In this document: in pieces, positions 1 through 8,764 of the stretch | Position numbering within the stretch: the stretch's first letter is position 1 | Layout of the letters: each line of letters opens with the position of its first letter | From: Streptococcus suis YS161 | GTDB taxonomy: Bacteria; Bacillota; Bacilli; Lactobacillales; Streptococcaceae | Length of the DNA stretch: 48,504 nucleotides | Reading direction: 5' to 3' | NCBI RefSeq assembly: GCF_002760245.1 | Contig: NZ_ASCA01000078.1 | Span: forward strand, 1 to 48,504 | Notes under the pieces: model-generated | Seen by the model: only the letters and a program-made list of their open reading frames with translations | The model's database searches: none | What the model was told of the DNA's origin: nothing | Made by a program: the position numbers and the translations under genes

Positions 1-103
1 ACCTGCTTATCTGTTATAGTTTTTAATGTCTCAGTCAATTGACAAAGAGTGGCTCATACTTATAGGGAGTTCCCTTGCTTACTTATTTTTATTTAGCAAA
101 TTA

Positions 104-574
104 TCAGCGAAAGTCCTTCAAATGTTCTTGTAAATCCCTAAGCATATTCTTACGACCATTGAAACTCTGACCACTAATTAGTTTTTCATAATTTGCAAGC
201 TGGTCATCGCTGAGATTCTTACGATAATCTCTTAAGGCACTTCTCAACATTAACAGCTCATCATTGACTAAACCTGGCGATTGTATAACGTGAGATAAAT
301 CATGAATATCTTCATGCGGCATACGATCAAACTTACGCTTCTGACTTTCTTGTCTGCGTACGCGGTCTTTGACCCGATTTCTAAATTTCACTTTAAAATA
401 GCAATACAACTGTTCTTGCTCATCAGCTAACCACGGTTGATCTTCCAACAATTCAAATAAGGTCATCATGCCCTCTTGATCCCAATCTTCCCTGTCCCAG
501 AGCTTAATATAAAACTCTTTTCGAGCCTTGTTGACAATCCCTTTTACGCTATCATAGACCTTTTCAAATTTCAT
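104..574 (-). CDS. comX: ComX (SigX), competence-specific alternative sigma factor
   Basis: This 156-residue protein has the size and composition of streptococcal ComX. It has an acidic N-terminal half containing WDREDWDQEGMMTL, a very basic centre (RNRVKDRVRRQESQKRKF, about residues 65-82) and a helical C-terminus. ComX directs RNA polymerase to late competence genes through com-boxes (TNCGAATA). The start at 574 follows a strong AAAGGAG site. It stands alone, about 100 bp from the next gene, and is preceded by a ComR operator matching the one before comS. No terminator is obvious in the 103 bp downstream; a short GGGA-GT-TCCC hairpin lies at about 65-75. Assignment rests on family resemblance plus the operator. 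Confidence 0.9.
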   Translation of the reverse strand: MKFEKVYDSVKGIVNKARKEFYIKLWDREDWDQEGMMTLFELLEDQPWLADEQEQLYCYFKVKFRNRVKDRVRRQESQKRKFDRMPHEDIHDLSHVIQSPGLVNDELLMLRSALRDYRKNLSDDQLANYEKLISGQSFNGRKNMLRDLQEHLKDFR

Positions 575-609
575 CTCGCCATCTCCTTTGGTTGTCGGTT
601 GATGGTTTT

Positions 610-651
610 AGTTTATCGAAAAGGCACGATTTCCAACAGGACATTTTTGTC
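610..651 (-). promoter_or_regulatory. comX promoter with ComR operator
   Basis: On the minus strand a perfect dyad GACAAAAATGTC (640-651) is followed after 24 nt by TAAACT (610-615), a -10 box without a good -35. The dyad continues as CTGTTG, as it does before comS. This matches the known architecture of ComR-XIP-activated promoters: an inverted repeat with a T-rich or A-rich centre upstream of an otherwise weak promoter. The predicted leader before the comX start is about 28 nt. Confidence 0.85.
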
Positions 652-674
652 TACTAATTAGTAAATATGGTTTA

Positions 675-1253
675 TCATTCGTATTTTATAGTTATTATAG
701 GCCATTGTTCTTTCCAGTTTTTCTTTTTTATTCTTTTCTCATATAAATCCATACGTTTAGAATTGACGAGAAAATGAGGAGTTGGTCGTACCAAATAATT
801 ATAAATATCAGTCAATCCATAAGGCGCAAATAGTTCTATATCCCCTTTCTCTGTCTGACGAACACCAATTGCGGTACACCTTTCGGGAAATTTTTCTATT
901 GCATCTTTTGACGATTGATATGGAGGTGTGTCAGGGCTATGGATGTGCATAAATACTTGATTCTTAACTTCCCACTGATAGTCCGAATATCTTTGATGCA
1001 AATTTGCTTCTATTTCTTTCGTGTCTTGATGCGATATTTTTTCATCGTAAAAGATAAAATCAACATCCGTATTTTTATCAAAACGATAGTGATTCCAGGT
1101 AAAATTACGAATTGTTCCCGCACAGAGCCAGCAATCTGATAAATTTAGTCTATCCATTATGTCTAATATGACCAAAATATTTTTATCAGCCAGTAGACAC
1201 CTCTCTAATTCCTCACTCAGCTTCTTACTTCTTTCTGTAAAACTATCTTTCAT
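675..1253 (-). CDS. Nucleotidyltransferase-fold protein (COG3575-like), function unknown
   Basis: The 192-residue product resembles the bacterial nucleotidyltransferase-family proteins of the COG3575 type. The motif CWLCAGTIRNFTW is followed by DKNTDVDFIFYD, where the paired acids fit a nucleotidyltransferase active site, and then FAPYGLTDIYNYLVRPTP near the C-terminus. An upstream in-frame ATG (1289) exists, but its first 12 codons lie in a copy of the repeat seen at 1353-1660. ATG 1253 has a strong AAAAAGGGAGG site, so I place the start there. It lies alone between comX and the terminator array. Substrate and role are unknown. Confidence 0.7.
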   Translation of the reverse strand: MKDSFTERSKKLSEELERCLLADKNILVILDIMDRLNLSDCWLCAGTIRNFTWNHYRFDKNTDVDFIFYDEKISHQDTKEIEANLHQRYSDYQWEVKNQVFMHIHSPDTPPYQSSKDAIEKFPERCTAIGVRQTEKGDIELFAPYGLTDIYNYLVRPTPHFLVNSKRMDLYEKRIKKKNWKEQWPIITIKYE

Positions 1254-1319
1254 CTGGCCTCCCTTTTTATTTTCTGGCTCATGATTCATTCCTCGCCTTG
1301 CTGTTTCTTAACTCGGGCT

Positions 1320-1344
1320 GAAACAGTCTCCCCCAGACTGCTTC
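1320..1344. repeat. Intergenic hairpin repeat, copy shared with 25587-25616
   Basis: The sequence reads GAAACAGTCT, C-rich loop, AGACTGCTTC then ACTCC. The same hairpin with an almost identical arm recurs at 25587-25616. It interrupts the first, half copy of the 50-bp array. This looks like a dispersed streptococcal intergenic repeat rather than a gene. Confidence 0.6.
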
Positions 1345-1661
1345 ACTCCACCGGACCTCAATTCGCTCCTTGGTTTTCAAACTCATAATAAAAAGGTCCA
1401 CACGGACCTAGTTTTGCTCTCCTGTTTTCAGGCTCATGATAAAAAGGTCCACCAGACCTTAATTCGTTCTTTGGTTTTCAAACTCATGATAAAAAGGTCC
1501 ACTGGACCTTAATTCGCTTTCTTGTTTTCAGGCTCATGATAAAAAGGTCCACTGGACCTCAATTCGCTTTCTTATTTTCAGGCTCATGATAAAAAGGTCC
1601 AGTGGACCTAGTTTTGCTCTCCTGTTTTCAAGCAAAAGATAAAAAGGTCCACCGGACCTTT
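1345..1661. repeat. Seven-copy 50-bp tandem array of terminator hairpins
   Basis: GGACCT occurs at 1353, 1404, 1454, 1504, 1554, 1604 and 1654, a period of 50 bp (one step of 51). Six units hold a full hairpin of the type AGGTCC-N3/5-GGACCT; the copy ending at 1358 is a half hairpin. On the minus strand each full unit ends in a hairpin followed by TTTTTAT, a Rho-independent terminator, and begins with ATGAGCCTGAAAA. Hairpin arms vary but mostly stay paired. The stretch 1290-1661 holds no convincing gene; each unit opens a frame of 9-17 codons that I treat as accidental. Confidence 0.9.
1640..1660 (-). terminator. Terminator of the ireB-ruvX-DUF1292 operon
   Basis: AGGTCC-GGT-GGACCT hairpin followed by TTTTTAT on the minus strand, immediately after the stop codon of the gene ending at 1662. 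It is the first of six such hairpins in a row. Confidence 0.85.
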
Positions 1662-1979
1662 TTATTCCTCCATAAAGCTGTTGAAGACTTCTTCAATCAT
1701 ATCCCATTCTGCTGTTGCGTCTTCTGGGATAGGTTGCAAATCGCCTTCTGTGCCATTCTCATTCTCAATGTATGAGTAGGCTTGGATTTCAACTTCTCCG
1801 TTCTCATCTTCTTCTGCACTTGCAGGAATCAAGAGAACATAGTTCTTACCAAACTCTTCTTGACCGTCAATCGTCAATAAGATTTCAAAAAGTGTTTCGT
1901 TACCTTGGTCGTCTACCAAAGTAATCAATTCACGCTCGTCGTGATTGTGGTCGTGTTCATGGTCATGATGATGTGCCAT
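1662..1979 (-). CDS. DUF1292 (YrzB-like) protein with His-rich N-terminus
   Basis: This is a 105-residue, strongly acidic protein. Residues 16-60 carry the DUF1292 pattern ([19 protein letters not shown]). A His/Asp-rich head ([13 protein letters not shown]) could bind metal, which is inference. It is the third gene of ireB-ruvX-DUF1292, an order widely conserved in Firmicutes, and starts 11 bp after ruvX. No biochemical role is established for the family that I can state. The terminator array follows directly. Confidence 0.85.
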   Translation of the reverse strand: MAHHHDHEHDHNHDERELITLVDDQGNETLFEILLTIDGQEEFGKNYVLLIPASAEEDENGEVEIQAYSYIENENGTEGDLQPIPEDATAEWDMIEEVFNSFMEE

Positions 1980-1990
1980 TCGTATCTCCT

Positions 1991-2410
1991 TTAAAATGTT
2001 CTATCTAAATAATTTTGTAAAATCAGCTGAGCTGCTAATTTATCGATAACTTTCTTGCGTTTTCCTCGGCTGATATCCGCTTGCTCAATCAACATGCGTT
2101 CTGCCGCAACGGTCGTCAAACGTTCATCCTGGTAATCAACCGGTAGTTTATAACGCTCAGTCAATAAGTCACCGTAAGCTTGACTAGCTTCCACACGTGG
2201 ACCACTAGTATTATTCATATTCTTCGGCAAACCTACAACAAATTTATCAACCTTATACTGTTCTACAAGTTCGGTCAAACGCTCCAGACCGAATTCGCCC
2301 TTTTCTTCATCGATTGGGATGATTTCCAAACCTTGAGCTGTGAATCCTAAGGGGTCTGAAATAGCTACACCAACTGTCTTAGAACCGACGTCTAATCCCA
2401 TTATTCTCAT
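1991..2410 (-). CDS. ruvX: RuvX/YqgF, RNase H-fold Holliday junction resolvase-like protein
   Basis: The 139-residue length is typical of RuvX/YqgF. The N-terminal [16 protein letters not shown] carries the catalytic Asp of the RNase H-like fold. [14 protein letters not shown] and [16 protein letters not shown] supply the other conserved segments, with an acidic pair in the latter. Family members are implicated in Holliday junction resolution and pre-16S rRNA end processing. The start overlaps the ireB stop by one base (TAATG), indicating translational coupling. Confidence 0.93.
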   Translation of the reverse strand: MRIMGLDVGSKTVGVAISDPLGFTAQGLEIIPIDEEKGEFGLERLTELVEQYKVDKFVVGLPKNMNNTSGPRVEASQAYGDLLTERYKLPVDYQDERLTTVAAERMLIEQADISRGKRKKVIDKLAAQLILQNYLDRTF

Positions 2411-2676
2411 TAGAGGTCAATCCCATTTCCTTTCAAATAGTAGCGCACCAATTCTTCAATGATTTCATCTCGTTCATGCTTACGAATCTGATTGCGGGCA
2501 TCATTATAGCGAGGAATATAAGCAGGGTCCCCACTTAATACATAGCCAATGATTTGGTTAATCGGATTATAGCCCTTTTCCTCTAGCGAACGATAAACAC
2601 CAGTCAATGTCTTGCTGATTTCTTGTTTATCTGTGTCATCCAGACGAAAACGAACTGTTTCTTCCGTGAATCCCAT
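2410..2676 (-). CDS. ireB: IreB-family regulatory phosphoprotein (DUF965)
   Basis: The 88-residue product begins [10 protein letters not shown]. The two threonines at positions 4 and 7 match those phosphorylated in enterococcal IreB by the PASTA kinase IreK, so a link to the cell-wall stress kinase is inferred. The upstream in-frame start at 2694 has no spaced Shine-Dalgarno; ATG 2676 follows GAAGGTG. It is the first gene of the operon and has its own promoter. Confidence 0.88.
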   Translation of the reverse strand: MGFTEETVRFRLDDTDKQEISKTLTGVYRSLEEKGYNPINQIIGYVLSGDPAYIPRYNDARNQIRKHERDEIIEELVRYYLKGNGIDL

Positions 2677-2709
2677 ACTTACACCTTCTTTCAATTTTTA
2701 TTCATTTTC

Positions 2710-2738
2710 ATTATATCATATTTCTAGAACAAGCACAA
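2710..2738 (-). promoter_or_regulatory. Promoter of the ireB operon
   Basis: On the minus strand TTGTGC (2733-2738) and TATAAT (2710-2715) are separated by 17 bp, a sigma-A-type promoter 33 bp before the ireB start. Confidence 0.75.
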
Positions 2739-2748
2739 AGAAAGTGCA

Positions 2749-2776
2749 AAAAGAACTCCATAAATAGAGTTCTTCC
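2749..2776 (-). terminator. Terminator after spx
   Basis: AAGAACTC and GAGTTCTT (2751-2758 and 2767-2774) form an 8-bp stem, followed on the minus strand by TTTTTG. It sits just past the spx stop. Confidence 0.85.
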
Positions 2777-2782
2777 TACTCT

Positions 2783-3181
2783 TTATAGGGCTGCTCGCAT
2801 ACGAGCTTGGGCATTTTCAACATTTCGAACCGCTCGAGGTAAGAAGGCGCGAATATCATCTTCCTTGTATCCAACCTGCAATCGTTTCTCGTCAATCAGA
2901 ATTGGACTTTTCAAAATACGTGGATTAGAAGCAATCAAGTCGATCACTTCATTGACACTTAAATCTTCTATATCAAAATCCAAACTCTTAGCATAGCGAT
3001 TTTTTGACGATACAATACTTGCAATGCCATTTTCCGTCTTGGTTAAAATATTTAAAATTTCTTCCTTGGTGATTGCCTCTTTAGCCAGATTATGTTCGTT
3101 ATAGGACAATTGATGGGCATTCAGCCAGTTCTTTGCTTTCTTACAAGAAGTACAACTAGATACTGTATAAATTTTAATCAT
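2783..3181 (-). CDS. spx: Spx-family transcriptional regulator (ArsC-like fold)
   Basis: This 132-residue protein has the SSCTSCKKAKNWL redox motif (CxxC at residues 10-13), the ArsC/thioredoxin-like fold pattern and the KSPILIDEKRLQVGY segment typical of Spx. Spx binds the RNA polymerase alpha C-terminal domain and reprogrammes transcription under thiol stress. It is monocistronic, with its own promoter and terminator. Streptococci often carry two Spx paralogues, and I cannot tell which one this is. Confidence 0.93.
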   Translation of the reverse strand: MIKIYTVSSCTSCKKAKNWLNAHQLSYNEHNLAKEAITKEEILNILTKTENGIASIVSSKNRYAKSLDFDIEDLSVNEVIDLIASNPRILKSPILIDEKRLQVGYKEDDIRAFLPRAVRNVENAQARMRAAL

Positions 3182-3214
3182 GTAGTCACTCCTTTGCTAC
3201 ATCTTAGTAAGCAC

Positions 3215-3230
3215 ATTATAGTCTATTATA
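3215..3230 (-). promoter_or_regulatory. spx promoter region with two TATAAT boxes
   Basis: Two perfect TATAAT hexamers lie 10 bp apart on the minus strand (3225-3230 and 3215-3220). Neither has a convincing -35, so two overlapping start sites or an activated promoter are possible. Confidence 0.5.
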
Positions 3231-3305
3231 CCACATATTCCATCCGTCTGTAGACCTATTTTTAAAAAAACTTTAAATTTTTGGGGGAAAATTCGGGTTT
3301 TGGTA

Positions 3306-3333
3306 AGAAAAAAGTTTGGTCTCCCCAAACTTT
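3306..3333 (-). terminator. Terminator after recA (could act in both directions)
   Basis: AAAGTTTGG (3311-3319) pairs with CCAAACTTT (3325-3333) around a short loop, with T-runs on either strand. It begins 8 bp past the recA stop. Confidence 0.85.
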
Positions 3334-3340
3334 TTCGCTT

Positions 3341-4492
<1,152 letters not shown>

Positions 4493-4521
4493 TGATTTTC
4501 TCCTCTTTTCTTAGTCAAACT

Positions 4522-4549
4522 ATTATAGCAAATATCTGCTATTTCACAA
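4522..4549 (-). promoter_or_regulatory. recA promoter overlapping the cinA stop codon
   Basis: TTGTGA (4544-4549) and TATAAT (4522-4527) on the minus strand are 16 bp apart. The -35 covers the cinA stop codon, so recA can be expressed independently of cinA. Confidence 0.75.
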
Positions 4550-5725
4550 AGTGTTTCGTACAAAATCCCAGGCCTGCAGACAAGCAAGCTGGCGAAGGTA
4601 TTGCCACGAATAACCACCTAAATCTATCTCTTTTTGGGAAATACCCGAGGTCGTAGCCAAAGTGAGGTATACTTTTGCAAGTACGTTGTCTTCTGTTGAT
4701 TCCGGTTTGATAAGCACAGACACAGCCAAACCTAAATCAGCTTGCAGCTCCTGCCGAATGCAGTCAGCCTCCTCTGGTAGCATGCCCGATTCTGTCCCTA
4801 GCTGACCGATGACTTTTCCTCCGCTAAAATACGGCTGATCAGCCAAAGCCAGGCTCAATTCAGCTTGCAAGAGACCACCTGTTCCCTGTTCGACGATAGC
4901 GATGGTTTGTCTTTTCTCCGCCAAACGAGTCGCTACCGTTTTGACCAAACTATTTTCCTCTCCGTAGGCATAGAGATAGTCTGCCAGTTTGTCATGTTGT
5001 AAGATTTCTTCTTCCAACTGATTTAAACGTAGATTTGCTTCTTCTTGGCTGGTCGCTTTGGTGGACAAGCGTAAAGTCACCTCTCCAACTTTTGCATAAG
5101 GAGCAAGAGTTGGGTCTGTCTGCTTGTCAATCAAGTCCGCCAAAACAGTCACCAACTGGCTTTCGCCAATTCCAAAAAAGCGTAGGACACGCGAATAAAG
5201 TTGCTGCTGAGATTGGGACAGTAAAGGTAAGAGACTCTCAGAAAACATGGCCTTGAGCTCACTTGGTGGGCCAGGCAAAACAATATAAGTTACACCATCT
5301 TGCTCAATCACGCCTCCTACTGCTAAACCAGCTGGATTCTGTAGCGCCTGACTTCCCTCCACAATCTGTGCCTGACGTTCATTATTTGGTGTACGGACAC
5401 GACCTGGGCGACTGGCAAAGAAACGGTCTAATTTTGCCATAGCCAACTCATCAAACACAAGATTTCTACCTAAAAAGATTGCCAAGGTCTGCTTGGTCAA
5501 GTCATCTTCTGTTGGACCAAGTCCTCCACAGAGAATGACCAAGTCGCTCCGCTGACTGGCTACTTCCAGTACAGACAGAAGCCTGTTTTCATTATCTCCA
5601 ACAGCTGTGTGGAAATAAACATCAATTCCCAGCTCTGCACATTTCTCCGAAAGGAACTGAGCATTGGTATTAATGATTTGACCTGTCAAAATCTCCGTCC
5701 CAACGGCGATTAGTTCTGCTTTCAT
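4544..5725 (-). CDS. cinA: CinA, competence/damage-inducible protein
   Basis: The 393-residue product has an N-terminal MoaB/Mog-like domain ([31 protein letters not shown] near residue 75) and a C-terminal CinA domain. In that second domain the usual ESxTGG motif of nicotinamide-nucleotide amidases reads EQGTGG (around residue 285), so the active serine is absent and amidase activity is doubtful. The start at 5725 follows AGAGGAGGAAT; the 12 earlier in-frame codons lack support. No perfect com-box precedes it; the nearest is TGCGAACTA at 5767-5775, inside the 3' end of tag. Confidence 0.93.
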   Translation of the reverse strand: MKAELIAVGTEILTGQIINTNAQFLSEKCAELGIDVYFHTAVGDNENRLLSVLEVASQRSDLVILCGGLGPTEDDLTKQTLAIFLGRNLVFDELAMAKLDRFFASRPGRVRTPNNERQAQIVEGSQALQNPAGLAVGGVIEQDGVTYIVLPGPPSELKAMFSESLLPLLSQSQQQLYSRVLRFFGIGESQLVTVLADLIDKQTDPTLAPYAKVGEVTLRLSTKATSQEEANLRLNQLEEEILQHDKLADYLYAYGEENSLVKTVATRLAEKRQTIAIVEQGTGGLLQAELSLALADQPYFSGGKVIGQLGTESGMLPEEADCIRQELQADLGLAVSVLIKPESTEDNVLAKVYLTLATTSGISQKEIDLGGYSWQYLRQLACLQAWDFVRNTL

Positions 5726-5761
5726 ATTCCTCCTCTGTCTAGGGTGCGATTGCTCGCTCAT

Positions 5762-6331
5762 CTAATTAGTTCGCAATTTCTTTCCAATCTCGCAAGTTTC
5801 TTCATGTTCATTCAACAGACCTGCTGCCTGCAAATAGGAGTAAATACAGACAGGCCCTACAAATTTGAAACCTCGTTTCTTCAAATCTTTTGAAATCCGC
5901 TCAGACAAGTCGTTCTTGGTCGGCAATTCTCGGAAGGACTTGACAGGGTTATCAATAGTCGTAAAGTTGACCCATTCCCAAAGATACTGATCAAACGTAC
6001 CAAATTCCTCCTGTACTCGAAGAAAAGCCTGGGCATTGGCACGGGTAGCGTACAGCTTTGCCTTGTGGCGAATGATGTCGGGATTGGCAAGAAGACCGTC
6101 TAACTCGCTATCGGTCATGGCCGCAACCTTTTTAATGTCGTAATCGAAAAAAGCAGAGCGAAAAGCCTGGCGTTTATTGAGAACAATTTCCCAGGAAAGT
6201 CCAGCTTGGTAGGACTCCAAGCAGAGCAACTCAAACAGAGCCTGCTCATCGTGAAGTGGCTTGCCCCATTCTTCATCATGATAAGCTATATAAAGATGGT
6301 TATTAAGATTAACCCAAGAACAGCGGTTCAT
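5762..6331 (-). CDS. tag: DNA-3-methyladenine glycosylase I (Tag)
   Basis: The 189-residue product begins MNRCSWVN, with Cys 4 as the first zinc ligand, and has YHDEEWGKPLHDEQALFELLCLE (quoted part: YHDEEWGKPLHD), LESYQAGLSWEIVL and the C-terminal KRGFKFVGPVCIYSYLQAAG. This is the Tag family pattern with conserved Glu and Trp in the base-binding pocket. It removes 3-methyladenine from alkylated DNA. Start at 6331 is chosen because GAAAGGG precedes it. It sits between ruvA and cinA in a run of DNA-repair genes. Confidence 0.93.
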   Translation of the reverse strand: MNRCSWVNLNNHLYIAYHDEEWGKPLHDEQALFELLCLESYQAGLSWEIVLNKRQAFRSAFFDYDIKKVAAMTDSELDGLLANPDIIRHKAKLYATRANAQAFLRVQEEFGTFDQYLWEWVNFTTIDNPVKSFRELPTKNDLSERISKDLKKRGFKFVGPVCIYSYLQAAGLLNEHEETCEIGKKLRTN

Positions 6332-6348
6332 ATTTTCCCTTTCTAGCA

Positions 6349-6990
6349 TTAACGAATGGCAGTCTGATAAGCATTATAGAGCAATCCTATCAAATCTAGA
6401 CAAGCTTTATAAGCTTGAACGAGCTCTTCATTTTGAGACAGAAGTACATAAGCCTCTTGCTCCAATATCTGCCTCAGAGGTTCTACCTTACCCTCATAGG
6501 CCATATAATCAACTGTTTTTAGATAGGCTTGATAATTTTCCAGGATTGATACATATGAACCACTCCTATCGCGTAGCTCCGCCTTTCTCACTTGTTCACG
6601 ATAGTGTCTTTGTAAAAAATAAGCAAAATGTCCGCCAGAATGTTCATCTTTCTGTTTAATTTGCAGACCCGTGTATGTATCCCAATAACCGACATAATTC
6701 GGTCTTAGAGAAGCAGTCAGACGACCAGAATAGGTATAGCCGAGATGATGGAGTGTCCCAAGGCGAACATAGTCCTGTTGATCCGCCATCAAGGCCTTAT
6801 AGATGGACGATATTTTTTCCGTGTCTTTCAAAGATGCTCGAGCTTCAAAAAAGTGGTAATTGGGGTCTATGCGTCCTATGACGACAACCTCTTCATGAGG
6901 CATATAGTGATAATCAATAGAAAATTCTTTCCCTGACAAAGGATAATTTGGTCTATGGCTAGTCCCTGCATGTATCAAATTTAATCTCAT
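6349..6990 (-). CDS. Uncharacterised protein between ruvA and tag
   Basis: I do not recognise this 213-residue protein. The N-terminal half looks beta-rich and contains HAGTSHRPNYPL, FSIDYHYMPHEEVVVIGRID and HHLGYTYSGRLTASLRPNYV. The C-terminal half is helical, with EQEAYVLLSQNEELVQAYK. No signal peptide or membrane segment is visible. ATG 6990 follows GAGGATAGTG, 8 bp after the ruvA stop, and its stop overlaps the region before tag, so it is co-transcribed with repair genes. A cytosolic accessory role is only guilt by association. Confidence 0.75.
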   Translation of the reverse strand: MRLNLIHAGTSHRPNYPLSGKEFSIDYHYMPHEEVVVIGRIDPNYHFFEARASLKDTEKISSIYKALMADQQDYVRLGTLHHLGYTYSGRLTASLRPNYVGYWDTYTGLQIKQKDEHSGGHFAYFLQRHYREQVRKAELRDRSGSYVSILENYQAYLKTVDYMAYEGKVEPLRQILEQEAYVLLSQNEELVQAYKACLDLIGLLYNAYQTAIR

Positions 6991-6998
6991 CACTATCC

Positions 6999-7589
6999 TC
7001 ACTTCATCAACATCTTGAGGGCGGACTTGATGTAATTCTCAGCGGTATCGGTCGTGCCTTCGAAGAATTTCTTGATTTTCTTGAGTTCAGCTGGTCGGTA
7101 GCCAAGGGCTTCCATAGCTTCCATGGCTTCATCAAGAGCAGTATTTTCACTAGTTGGGGCAACTGGCTGCACAGGACCCGCTTCTTCGCTCATGACAAAC
7201 TTGCCTTCCAAGTCCAAAATCATCTGCTGGGCTGTTTTCTTGCCAATCTTTGGAAACTTGGTCAGATAGGTAATATTCTTCTGCTCAATAGCGTGCACCA
7301 GACCGTCATTATCATCAACGGCAATAATAGCCAGTGCAGTTGTCGGACCAATACCTGATACTGAAATCAGGCTGAGAAAAACAGATTTTTCAGCTTCTGT
7401 CATAAATCCGTAGAGCAAATAGGCATCTTCTCGGATTACCTGATGGGTATAGACCGTCACTTCTTGTTGGACCTTCCCAGAGTAAGCGTAGGGATTAGCT
7501 ACCTGTAAAAGATAACCAACTCCATGCGTTTCTACTACAATATACTTTGCAGTGATTTTCGTTAACATTCCTTTGATATAATCGTACAT
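6999..7589 (-). CDS. ruvA: RuvA, Holliday junction branch-migration DNA-binding subunit
   Basis: At 196 residues this is a normal RuvA. It has the N-terminal OB-fold ([20 protein letters not shown]), tandem helix-hairpin-helix motifs ([14 protein letters not shown] and [16 protein letters not shown]) and a C-terminal RuvB-contact domain ([12 protein letters not shown]). RuvA tetramers load RuvB on four-way junctions. The ruvB partner lies at 16311-17312, separated from ruvA here. Confidence 0.96.
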   Translation of the reverse strand: MYDYIKGMLTKITAKYIVVETHGVGYLLQVANPYAYSGKVQQEVTVYTHQVIREDAYLLYGFMTEAEKSVFLSLISVSGIGPTTALAIIAVDDNDGLVHAIEQKNITYLTKFPKIGKKTAQQMILDLEGKFVMSEEAGPVQPVAPTSENTALDEAMEAMEALGYRPAELKKIKKFFEGTTDTAENYIKSALKMLMK

Positions 7590-7629
7590 ATTTTCCTCTA
7601 TCTATCCATTAATTTCCTTTATTGTACCA

Positions 7630-7658
7630 TAAAAAGCCTCGCCATTGATAGCGAAGCT
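7630..7658 (-). terminator. Terminator after the CPBP gene
   Basis: On the minus strand AGCTTCGC pairs with GCGAGGCT (7651-7658 with 7635-7642), followed by TTTTTAT. It ends the HTH/CPBP gene pair. Confidence 0.8.
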
Positions 7659-7663
7659 GAGTC

Positions 7664-8311
7664 TCAATATCCTATGGATAGGTTACCTAAGCAATGAACG
7701 AACATTGGGTAGAAAAGATTATCTGTTCTATGATAGAGATAGCCCAAGTAAATACCTGAACAAATCTGAGGAATCGTACTGATAATTTCTGAACTGTCCA
7801 GAGATCTAGCATGTCCTAATCCAAAAATGAGACCTTGCAAGACAATAGCCAGCCATGGGCTCACAACATTTTTCAGAAAATCCTGTAAAACTTTTCGATA
7901 AAAAAGTTCTTCAACAATCGGACCGATGATTCCCACTATCAATAAAAAGATTGGAAGTGGGACAATTTGGTTTATCTTATCAACTGCTGTAACATTACCT
8001 ACACCTTCTGAGATATGAAGCGATTTCATTAGCAGGTATTGGAGAAAACTTCCTCCATACATGACCAAAAAGTCTGCAAGATAAAACAAAGGGAATTGAT
8101 AAAGCAGTTTCCAGCTCCGCATTTTTCCCAAATCAGTCCAAAGAAGCTCTTTATAGTAATATATGCCAAGTGCAAATAGCAAGATAAAACTAGCAAGCTG
8201 GTAGTAAAGACTATAAGTCGGACTAAATCCTAAATAACGGTGAAGCTTGACCAGCAGATTGAGTACGCCAAGAACAATAAATACAATAAACAGTCTATCC
8301 TTTCGGACCAT
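7664..8311 (-). CDS. CPBP-family intramembrane metalloprotease
   Basis: This 215-residue polytopic protein has the three CPBP motifs: IVEELFYRKVL (EExxxR), IFGLGHARS (FxxxH) and FVHCLGN (HxxxN). The family comprises membrane proteases of the Rce1 type and includes bacteriocin self-immunity proteins. The gene starts 14 bp after the HTH regulator upstream, so the two form a two-gene operon. Its substrate is unknown. A second CPBP gene is at 23205-23783. Confidence 0.88.
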   Translation of the reverse strand: MVRKDRLFIVFIVLGVLNLLVKLHRYLGFSPTYSLYYQLASFILLFALGIYYYKELLWTDLGKMRSWKLLYQFPLFYLADFLVMYGGSFLQYLLMKSLHISEGVGNVTAVDKINQIVPLPIFLLIVGIIGPIVEELFYRKVLQDFLKNVVSPWLAIVLQGLIFGLGHARSLDSSEIISTIPQICSGIYLGYLYHRTDNLFYPMFVHCLGNLSIGY

Positions 8312-8325
8312 ACAATGACCTCGCT

Positions 8326-8691
8326 TTATAAAGATTTGGTCAACATGAATTCTTGGATAAGGAAACCGATGAGGAGAAAAACGATGAGGAAGGGGAACAA
8401 GAGCATGGCATTACCACCGACAAATATACCAAGACTGAATAGGATTAGGAGAATCAGGTAATTTATCCAGACCCGCCTTTTCTTAGCCTTGACTTGTAAT
8501 CCAATCAGCTGGTCAAAAGATAGGTGATAACGTTGGGCAATGCTAACTAGACTGGCACTATCAGGTAAGGTGCGACCTTTTTCCCAGTTTAAGACTGTTT
8601 GCCGTGACACTCCGATTGCTTTTGCCAAGGTTTCTTGAGATTCCTGTCGTTTCGTTCGCTCCATGTGAATAAGCTGTCCAAGATGAGTCAT
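8326..8691 (-). CDS. XRE-family HTH regulator with C-terminal membrane segments
   Basis: The 121-residue product carries an N-terminal HTH_3 domain: ETLAKAIGVSRQTVLNWEKG at about residues 19-38. Two hydrophobic segments follow (WINYLILLILFSLGIFVGG and MLLFPFLIVFLLIGFLI). The start follows AAAGGAGG. Small HTH proteins with membrane tails often pair with CPBP or other membrane genes. Here it probably controls its own two-gene unit, perhaps sensing a membrane signal, which is inference. Confidence 0.88.
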   Translation of the reverse strand: MTHLGQLIHMERTKRQESQETLAKAIGVSRQTVLNWEKGRTLPDSASLVSIAQRYHLSFDQLIGLQVKAKKRRVWINYLILLILFSLGIFVGGNAMLLFPFLIVFLLIGFLIQEFMLTKSL

Positions 8692-8764
8692 GTTTCCTCC
8701 TTTACTTTACAAGTTGGCGGTAAAAATAGCTAGTCCAAATGCTTTTACATGAGTGTTAAATTCC

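Noticed and set aside
1345..1661. CRISPR-like array
   Set aside because: Period is regular, but the whole 50-bp unit is repeated; there are no unique spacers and no cas genes.
5767..5775. Com-box before cinA
   Set aside because: TGCGAACTA has an extra C relative to TGCGAATA and lies in tag codons; too weak to list as a promoter.
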